From Thermoflexales bacterium (GTDB taxonomy: Bacteria; Chloroflexota; Anaerolineae; B4-G1): DNA of 9,222 nt. The stretch lies in assembly GCA_007118795.1 (NCBI GenBank), contig SKQX01000269.1:1-9222 (forward strand). Reading direction: 5' to 3'. A program made the position numbers and the translations under genes. The notes beneath the pieces were generated by a model. The model did not search any database. It was given only the letters and a program-made list of their open reading frames with translations, and had not been told where the DNA came from. Positions 1 to 5,240 of the stretch are shown here, piece after piece; within the stretch, counting starts at the first letter, position 1; every line of letters starts with the position of its first letter.

Positions 1-233
1 GCGCCCCACACGGAGGCAAGAACCGGCGTTTAGATAGGTCGGATGACCCACCACCATGGGCTGAGGGGGTTATCGGCCAGGCCTCTAGAAGACGAACAAT
101 AGGGATCCGCCCTGGAGTAATGCGTCATTTCTGCAGTGCGTACCCCACTCGTCATCCCAAAGAGGGGCTCCTTCGGTGGCCTCCTAGCCCTACAACGGCA
201 CTTGTCATCCTGAGAAAACCCATGGTGCCCAGC

Positions 234-267
234 GTGCGAAGCTAAGCCGCGTGCGAAGCTAAGCCGC
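234..267. repeat. Perfect 17-bp tandem duplication
   Basis: The unit GTGCGAAGCTAAGCCGC occurs at 234-250 and again without a gap at 251-267. A broken third copy may follow: TTGCCAAGCT at 268-277 and AAGCCGC near 293-299, separated by about 15 bases. No function is apparent. It looks like slippage or decay of a dispersed intergenic repeat. Confidence 0.85.
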
Positions 268-344
268 TTGCCAAGCTCGCGCAGCGAGCCCCAAGCCGCG
301 CACCACTCTGAATCGAGGAAAGCGCGCCCGGCCCGCGGGGCTGC

Positions 345-418
345 GCCGCCGTTTCCCCTCTCCCCTCGGGGGAGAGGGGTAGGGTGAGGGGGCCATCATC
401 ACTGACACCGTCGTCTCG
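345..418. repeat. Intergenic hairpin repeat, copy 1
   Basis: The copy begins with GCCGCCGTT (345-353). A perfect 11-bp inverted repeat follows, CCCCTCTCCCC at 355-365 and GGGGAGAGGGG at 369-379, with a 3-base loop. Then come the tail AGGGTGAGGGGG (381-392) and a less conserved stretch containing CATCATCACTGACAC. Copy 2 lies exactly 90 bases further on with the same order of parts. A short G-rich hairpin with a conserved tail, in intergenic DNA and in several copies, is the form of REP-like elements. Whether a RAYT-type transposase mobilises it cannot be told from this window. Confidence 0.75.
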
Positions 419-434
419 CTGCAGCCTCGTGCCA

Positions 435-509
435 GCCGCCGTTATCCCTCTCCCTTGGGGGAGAGGGTTAGGGTGAGGGGCCCTTCATCACGGGCACTTC
501 CGTCTTCGC
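435..509. repeat. Intergenic hairpin repeat, copy 2
   Basis: The copy begins with GCCGCCGTT (435-443). A 9-bp inverted repeat follows, CCCTCTCCC at 446-454 and GGGAGAGGG at 459-467, then the tail AGGGTGAGGGG (470-480) and a TTCATCACGGGCAC stretch matching copy 1 with changes. The right arm plus tail contains GGGTTAGGG, which looks telomere-like by chance. It lies about 210 bases downstream of the last gene of the minus-strand operon, so its hairpin could protect or pause the operon's transcript end. There is no U-tract, so I do not call it a terminator. Confidence 0.75.
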
Positions 510-674
510 CTACGAGCTAGCTCCCACACAACCAATGCGCTTTCTTAGTAGGAGCGCAGGAAGCGCAGCGCCTGCAGCGAAGAAGAATCTCGCCGACGCT
601 GGCCAGAAACAATCTGCAGGCGGGCCGTCTTGGGCCGTCCAGCTCGCTCTGGTTGCCCATGTGCGGTTCTAGGG

Positions 675-2201
675 CTAGGCCGGAGATCCCCCGTCGAGAG
701 CGAACACTGAGGCAGTGTAGGGCGCGAGCACCGGGCCGATGATCCGGCCGGCGACCACCCGCGCAGACCCGCTGTGGATCAGTGATTCCAGACGCTCCCC
801 TTCGGAGAGATGGTCCGCCACCCCCACCTCCAGATGGTGGGTGGTCGAGCTGTTGTTGAGCGCGATCACGAGCCGGTCCTGAGAGAGGCTTCGCAGGTAG
901 ACGATGAGGCCGTCTTCGGCATGGAGCGTTACGAGCCGTCCCCGGCGCAGGGCGGGATGGGCCCTCCGCAGAGCGATACAGCGCTTGAAGAAGTCCCGTA
1001 GTTCGTGATCCCAGCGGCTCTCGTCCCACGGAAAGGGACGACGGCAATCAGGATCGGGGCCTCCCGCCATGCCGATCTCGTCGCCATAGTAGATGGAGGG
1101 GGCGCCGGGGTAGGTCATCTGGAAGACGACCGCGAGGCGGAGGATCGCCTTACGGTGTTGAACCAACGTCAGGAATCTGGGCGTGTCGTGACTGCTCAAC
1201 AAATTGAGCTGGGCCAGAGCGGCCTCAGGCGGGTACATCGTCAGGAGCTCCTCCATCCGTCGAGCGAAGGCAGCCGCCCCCAAAGAATCTTTCACGGGAC
1301 GGAGGGGGGGAGGCAGCAGGTCTCGATCCAGGGCCGCCCCTCCGAAGAATCCAAGACAAGCCTTGGTGAACAGATAGTTCATCACCCCATCGAATTGGTC
1401 CCCCTGTAGCCAACGCGTGGCATCCGAGGCGATCTCCCCCACGATATAGGCTTCCGGGTTGACGTCCTTGACCTCCGTGCGGAACTGCTGCCAGAACCTA
1501 TCGTCGTCGATGCAAGCTGGCACATCGAGCCGCCAGCCATCGATACCCTGCTCGAGCCAGTGGCGGGCCACATCGAACAGGAAGCGTCGCACCTCGGGCG
1601 AGTCGGTGTTGAACTCAGGAAGAGCCGGCAGGTCCCACCATGCCCGGTAGCCGAAGGCCTCCCGGCTGTTCGGGTTGCCCGGGGAGCCGTCGTGATCCCG
1701 CACATCGGGGTAGGCAGCAGGCCGTCGTCCAGTCTCGAGCCTTCGCCTGTCGAAGTGGAACCAATCCAGGTAGGGAGATGCCGCCCCGTTCTCCAGCGTG
1801 TGGTAGAACTGGTAGAAGCCGCGACTGGCGTGGTTGAACACACCATCCAAAATCAGGCGGATCCCGCGGGCGTGGACTGCATCCAGCAACCGACCGAAAG
1901 CCCCATCACCGCCCAGCAGGGGGTCGACGCGGTAGTAGTCCTGCGTATGGTACCGATGGTTGGCTGCCGACTGGAAGATCGGGTTGAGGTAGATGGCGGT
2001 GATCCCCAGATCATCCAAGTAGTCGAGGTGCTCCAACACACCGAGGAGATCACCTCCCTTGAAGCCGTAGACCGTGGGAGGGGAATCCCATGGCTCCAGG
2101 TGGGAGGGCTTACCGACGCGATCGCTGCGAGCGAAGCGGTCAGGGAAGATCTGGTAGAAGACGGCATCCTTCACCCAATCGGGCGTCGTGAAGTCTGTCA
2201 C
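675..2201 (-). CDS. GH13 alpha-amylase family glycoside hydrolase, cytoplasmic
   Basis: This is a 508-residue glycoside hydrolase family 13 enzyme expected to cleave alpha-1,4 (possibly alpha-1,6) links in maltodextrins or cyclodextrins. The conserved regions are intact: DGVFNH (119-124), GWRLDVPA with nucleophile Asp226, GEIA with acid/base Glu256, and SSHDT with Asp339. YYGDEIGM (371-378) and RRPFPWDE (387-394) are typical of neopullulanase or cyclomaltodextrinase relatives, and region V reads LPEFN (194-198). The barrel starts at residue 12 (DAVFYQIFPDRF), so the roughly 120-residue N-domain of classical neopullulanases is missing. A small C-terminal beta domain runs from about 425 to 508. 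No signal peptide is visible. I chose the GTG start at 2201 because AGGAGG lies 6 bases upstream; an in-frame ATG at 2234 adds 11 unlikely residues. It is the last gene of the operon. Family certain; substrate not. Confidence 0.93.
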   Translation of the reverse strand: MTDFTTPDWVKDAVFYQIFPDRFARSDRVGKPSHLEPWDSPPTVYGFKGGDLLGVLEHLDYLDDLGITAIYLNPIFQSAANHRYHTQDYYRVDPLLGGDGAFGRLLDAVHARGIRLILDGVFNHASRGFYQFYHTLENGAASPYLDWFHFDRRRLETGRRPAAYPDVRDHDGSPGNPNSREAFGYRAWWDLPALPEFNTDSPEVRRFLFDVARHWLEQGIDGWRLDVPACIDDDRFWQQFRTEVKDVNPEAYIVGEIASDATRWLQGDQFDGVMNYLFTKACLGFFGGAALDRDLLPPPLRPVKDSLGAAAFARRMEELLTMYPPEAALAQLNLLSSHDTPRFLTLVQHRKAILRLAVVFQMTYPGAPSIYYGDEIGMAGGPDPDCRRPFPWDESRWDHELRDFFKRCIALRRAHPALRRGRLVTLHAEDGLIVYLRSLSQDRLVIALNNSSTTHHLEVGVADHLSEGERLESLIHSGSARVVAGRIIGPVLAPYTASVFALDGGSPA

Positions 2202-2207
2202 CGGGGT

Positions 2208-2213
2208 CCTCCT
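2208..2213 (-). promoter_or_regulatory. Ribosome binding site of the GH13 gene
   Basis: On the minus strand AGGAGG stands 6 bases before GTG at 2201-2199. It is a full consensus Shine-Dalgarno and fixes the start at GTG rather than the upstream in-frame ATG at 2234. That ATG lies before the Shine-Dalgarno and would place it inside the coding sequence. Confidence 0.85.
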
Positions 2214-2267
2214 ATGATGAGCCCAGGGCACCACGAAGCAGCGGGCGGGCCAAGTCTGCCGCCCGAG

Positions 2268-3125
2268 CTACCCGAAATCGACCTCGGCGATCTGCTCGAA
2301 ATCAAACTCGAACTCGAACATCCCATCGGCTACGGGATCAGCAGAGGACGGGGGCCTTTCACGGAGCAAGCCGGCCGCGACACCGCGCCGACATAGCGAG
2401 CGATACTCACAGTACCGACAGGTACGCCGGTGGTCCGTGGAAGGCAGAAGGGTATCCGGGTCCCATTCCTCAATCCTCCCGGCTATCTCCGCAATGAGCG
2501 AGCTTAGAAGATCGTGATCCGAGCTGTACTTCTCGTCATTATAATGATACCATTCAGGCAGAGCAGGGAAATTGGCAAACCAGTAGACCATGCTCAGTTG
2601 TTCCGGTCGGAGGGACTGGCCCGCGTTCAGGAGCTCGCCTGCCCGAACGAGCAGATAGGGATAGACACGCGTCTGCAGCCGCTGGCGAAGGGTGGCGCGG
2701 TCGGGCCGTCTGTGGCTGGTCTTCCAGTCGACGATGACGGCCCGCTCTCCCTGGTGTACAGCAACGAGGTCATACTGGGCCACCAGGCGGAAGTGACCTA
2801 CCGGCGCGGACAGGGTCACCTCGGGATAGCGGCTGCCCGGCAAGTCGCTGGGCGCCGTCTCCAAGTAGCCCTGCCACCATTGACGGAGGAGTGGATCGGT
2901 CACGTAGTCCGACAATCGCTCCACAGCGATCCCGAGGAGGTGTCGGTGGATCAAGCGGTGGAAAGCGGCCCCGCGTTGGAGCTGCTGCTCGCTTTCCAGG
3001 GCGGGAGACACCTGAATCGCCGGCCAACGCAGCCGCCGGACGTAGCGGAGCTGGAAGCGTCTGGCGCAGTCGACGTAATCCTGAAGACTCCCTTGGCTGA
3101 ACCGAAACTCCTTCGCCAGACTCAT
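2268..3125 (-). CDS. Stand-alone PD-(D/E)XK (RecB/AddB/Cas4-like) nuclease with Fe-S cysteines
   Basis: This 285-residue protein has the RecB-type nuclease motifs in order: RGAAFHRLIH (His56), AQYDLV (Asp119), VIVDWKTS (Asp133, Lys135) and QTRVY (Gln151 to Tyr155). Cys20 in YVDCARRF plus Cys236, Cys239 and Cys245 in CRYCEYRSLC reproduce the one-plus-three arrangement that holds a 4Fe-4S cluster in AddB and Cas4. The expected activity is metal-dependent cleavage of DNA ends or single-stranded DNA. No helicase is fused or encoded nearby, nor are cas genes, so its partner is unknown. The ATG starts one base after the stop of the NuoN-like gene (TAA-C-ATG) and has no visible Shine-Dalgarno, so translation probably depends on coupling. 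The tail is odd: FEFEFDFE at 270-277 alternates phenylalanine and acid. Family assignment is firm; role unknown. Confidence 0.9.
   Translation of the reverse strand: MSLAKEFRFSQGSLQDYVDCARRFQLRYVRRLRWPAIQVSPALESEQQLQRGAAFHRLIHRHLLGIAVERLSDYVTDPLLRQWWQGYLETAPSDLPGSRYPEVTLSAPVGHFRLVAQYDLVAVHQGERAVIVDWKTSHRRPDRATLRQRLQTRVYPYLLVRAGELLNAGQSLRPEQLSMVYWFANFPALPEWYHYNDEKYSSDHDLLSSLIAEIAGRIEEWDPDTLLPSTDHRRTCRYCEYRSLCRRGVAAGLLRERPPSSADPVADGMFEFEFDFEQIAEVDFG
2295..2318. repeat. Hexanucleotide microrepeat in the nuclease tail
   Basis: Four tandem six-base units on the plus strand read CTCGAA, ATCAAA, CTCGAA, CTCGAA. On the coding strand they encode the alternating Phe/acid tail FEFEFDFE (residues 270-277) of the nuclease. 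The arrangement suggests growth by slippage. Confidence 0.7.
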
Positions 3126-3126
3126 G

Positions 3127-4554
3127 TTAGGGGAGGAAGGTGACCAGGCTCGCCAGTTGCACGGAGATGGGCGTGATGATCTGGGGCCACAGCCCGATGG
3201 AGACGGAGGCGAGCGCCACTGCCGTTACAAGGCCCGGCACCAACGGGCCTGGGGCAGGACCTCGTCGCTCTGTCTCTGGCTCCTCCCCCTCAGACAAGCG
3301 GGGACACTTCATAAGAACGGTGAATGTTCTCCAGATGCCGATCATCAGACCGACCGTCGCCGCTATGAGCAACAGCGCAGAGCCCAGATGGGATGGCGCC
3401 AGGGCGCGATAGAGAGCCCAGCGGGCGGCGAAGCCGGCGGTTATGGGCATGCCAGCGATGGACATCCCCCCCATAAGGAAGGCCAGCGCCCCCCCGGGCG
3501 ACCTCCATGCCATTCCCCTGAGCGCGTCCAATCCGTCGTCCTGATTACCCGGGGCTCGTAGGCCCTGGAGCCCGGCACTCAGGAGCACCAATCCAAAGGG
3601 CCGAACCATCAACGCCAATAGGGCGAGGGCGAGGCCGCGTTCATCGTAGAGGCCCAGGGCAACCAACGCCGCCCCGCTGTCGATGAGGGCAGCGTAACCC
3701 ACCATCCGTTCAGGCCGCCGCTGGGCAGCGGCGAATAGCCCGCCCACCGCGACCATAGCCAGCCCGGCTGTGGAGGCCAGAGACGCGAAGTCTGCGTGGG
3801 CACTAAACTCTGGATAGGTCTCCAAGAAGGAGAACATCAAGAACCAGACCGCACTGTGGTTGACCGTAAGGACAAAGCTGCTGGCCAAAAGGTCGCCATC
3901 GCCGGTGAGGGACGGGATCCACGTGTGAAATGGAACGCTACCCAGCAGCATTGCGAAAGAGAGGACCACCAGGACGGCTGAGGCCTGGAGGAGCGCCGTG
4001 TTCTCCGGTGTCAGGGCATAGCGCTCCATCAGCCAGTGGATGGTCAGGAGGCCGGGCAAAGCGAGCAAGGAGAACGATAGGTACTGAAGCCCGCCGCGGG
4101 TAGGGCCGCGGTCCTCGCGCTGGAGCGCGAACACGGAAACTGCCAAGGCGATCTGGAGCAGCAGGACCGAGTAGATGAGGGGCCGAATCAGGAGCGACCC
4201 GCTGAGCAAGCTGAGGGTGACCAATCCGGCGGGAAAGAGCAGCGAGCGACGCGAGACCCACCATGCCATGGCGAGCGTGGCAGCAGCCGTAAGATAGAGA
4301 AAGGCGATGGCCACGCGATCGAAATCCCTGAGCACCAGCTCGCGCCCCAAGAGCGAGAGCGTGCCGCCCAGAACGATCTGACGCCCCCAGATCTCGACGG
4401 TGCGACCAAGAGGGATGACAATGATGATGATGCCGAGGGCGACACAGGCGGCAAAGGCGAGGATGGAGGACAGCGCCGCCCACTGGCGCATCACGTACAC
4501 GACCACGGCGACAGCCAGAGGCAGGATCAGGAAGAGGAGAAGTCCCGCGATCAC
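3127..4554 (-). CDS. NuoN/HyfF-like antiporter-type membrane subunit
   Basis: This 475-residue, almost wholly hydrophobic protein has the fold signatures of the complex I antiporter-like subunits (proton-conducting membrane transporter family). GSVPFHTWIP (205-214) matches the TM7 stretch of NuoN, and MSIAGMPITAGFAARW (364-379) matches the TM12 stretch. About 13-14 membrane segments are visible, near the usual length for NuoN. Key charged positions differ: the TM5 Glu reads Gln134, the TM7 Lys (five before the Pro of PFH) reads Leu203, the TM8 Lys reads His233 and the TM12 Lys reads Arg378, by manual alignment with E. coli NuoN from memory. The GTG start overlaps the TGA stop of the upstream gene (GTGA) and has GGAGG 5 bases before it. 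It is the third of five operon genes. It may transport ions in another way or be a structural subunit. Confidence 0.82.
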   Translation of the reverse strand: MIAGLLLFLILPLAVAVVVYVMRQWAALSSILAFAACVALGIIIIVIPLGRTVEIWGRQIVLGGTLSLLGRELVLRDFDRVAIAFLYLTAAATLAMAWWVSRRSLLFPAGLVTLSLLSGSLLIRPLIYSVLLLQIALAVSVFALQREDRGPTRGGLQYLSFSLLALPGLLTIHWLMERYALTPENTALLQASAVLVVLSFAMLLGSVPFHTWIPSLTGDGDLLASSFVLTVNHSAVWFLMFSFLETYPEFSAHADFASLASTAGLAMVAVGGLFAAAQRRPERMVGYAALIDSGAALVALGLYDERGLALALLALMVRPFGLVLLSAGLQGLRAPGNQDDGLDALRGMAWRSPGGALAFLMGGMSIAGMPITAGFAARWALYRALAPSHLGSALLLIAATVGLMIGIWRTFTVLMKCPRLSEGEEPETERRGPAPGPLVPGLVTAVALASVSIGLWPQIITPISVQLASLVTFLP

Positions 4555-5240
4555 CCGCCCCTCCCCGTATCGATGTTGGCCGCCTGCACGGTCTTGAGAT
4601 AGGCTGTGACCAGAGCGATGACAAAACTGAGGGTTCCCAGAAAGCCGGTCACGACCAGACTCTGCTCCAGGGCGGTGTAGAACAGATCGAATCCACCCAA
4701 GAACATCAGCATCCCTATTCCGATCCGCAGAGGATCTCGGCTCAGTCCCAGCAGCAAAATCCCAAGCCCGGTGAGAAGGTAGGCGACCAAGGAGATCTCA
4801 GCCGGTGTTTCGGGCAGGGGCAGAGAGGATGCGGCGGCGTACGCCACCACGGCGACCATCAACGCTGCCATGAAGCCAAACAACCCCGGCGCGGATACCC
4901 CCTTCCGTCTCCAGGTTTCGATACGCGCTGCAGTCCACGTTTGGAGCGACAGCTCCTCCGTCTCTCCAGAGGCCCGCGTGAGGGATTTCGACTGCTGCTC
5001 GGTAAGATAGAAGACCAGACAGATGAGCCAGCCGATGAGCCCCTTCAGGGCGACCATCTCGAGACGCATCCCCTGGATCATCAGGAGGGCAACGAAGGTG
5101 TACTTCCCCGCCAGGCCAAGCAGATTGAGCCGCCAATCGCGGCTGACTACCAAGAGGATGGCCGTGATGAAGACGCCGATCACCGCCGGTGTGGCCGTCA
5201 GGGCGGTCCACTGCTCGATGAGGGCCCTCAACATGGCCAC
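4551..5240 (-). CDS. HyfE/NuoK-like small membrane subunit
   Basis: This 229-residue membrane protein has about six hydrophobic segments in two blocks (roughly 18-80 and 117-215), separated by a charged linker of about 35 residues. Size and layout match HyfE of hydrogenase-4. Each block contains a similar stretch, ILLVVSRDWRLNLLGL (28-43) and LLLGLSRDPLRIGIGM (162-177), suggesting two NuoK-like halves. The NuoK membrane glutamates do not appear at the expected places; GMLMFLGG stands where NuoK has GIELMLNA. Lys66 lies in the first block where HyfE has a membrane lysine. I chose the GTG start at 5240 because it overlaps the stop of the upstream gene (TAGTG) with GAGG 8 bases before; an ATG two codons later is possible. 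It sits between the NuoL-like and NuoN-like genes, the order expected for a membrane arm. Confidence 0.7.
   Translation of the reverse strand: MAMLRALIEQWTALTATPAVIGVFITAILLVVSRDWRLNLLGLAGKYTFVALLMIQGMRLEMVALKGLIGWLICLVFYLTEQQSKSLTRASGETEELSLQTWTAARIETWRRKGVSAPGLFGFMAALMVAVVAYAAASSLPLPETPAEISLVAYLLTGLGILLLGLSRDPLRIGIGMLMFLGGFDLFYTALEQSLVVTGFLGTLSFVIALVTAYLKTVQAANIDTGRGG

Larger units (their letters stand above)
1..674. other. Gene-free repeat-bearing region at the left edge
   Basis: I see no convincing gene here. Frame 3 on the plus strand is open from base 3 to the stop at 243-245, but its translation is rich in R, P and S with no recognisable motif and no start at the edge, so I do not call it. 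The stretch holds a perfect 17-bp tandem duplication (234-267), two copies of a hairpin repeat (345-418 and 435-509), a direct repeat of GGGCCGTC (622-629 and 632-639), and short pieces such as CTTGTCATCCTGAG (201-214) and GCAGCGAAGAAGAATCTC. The last two resemble dispersed intergenic repeats that I recall from Chloroflexota-like genomes; that recollection is weak. It is the 3' flank of the minus-strand operon ending at 675. No clear intrinsic terminator with a U-tract was seen. Confidence 0.7.

Noticed and set aside
3..245. Open plus-strand frame of about 80 codons running in from the left edge
   Set aside because: The translation has no recognisable motif, it crosses repeat sequence, and no start is visible. 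Chance openness is common in high-GC DNA.
355..467. Hairpin repeats as the intrinsic terminator of the operon
   Set aside because: No U-tract follows on either strand, and the nearest hairpin is more than 200 bases past the stop codon.
465..480. Telomere-like GGGTTAGGG in hairpin repeat copy 2
   Set aside because: There are only about two units, and they arise from the repeat arm plus its tail. Copy 1 lacks the pattern.
510..1047. Minus-strand open frame of 176 codons overlapping the end of the GH13 gene
   Set aside because: It overlaps the well-supported GH13 frame. Its translation is rich in R, P, G and S without motifs, typical of a high-GC shadow frame.
2202..2234. N-terminal extension of the GH13 gene from ATG 2234
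   Set aside because: A perfect AGGAGG lies inside this extension, 6 bases before GTG 2201, and the family N-terminus begins after the GTG.
1560..2396. Long plus-strand open frame of 278 codons
   Set aside because: It is antisense to the GH13 and nuclease genes, which carry full catalytic motifs. Its translation has no recognisable domain.
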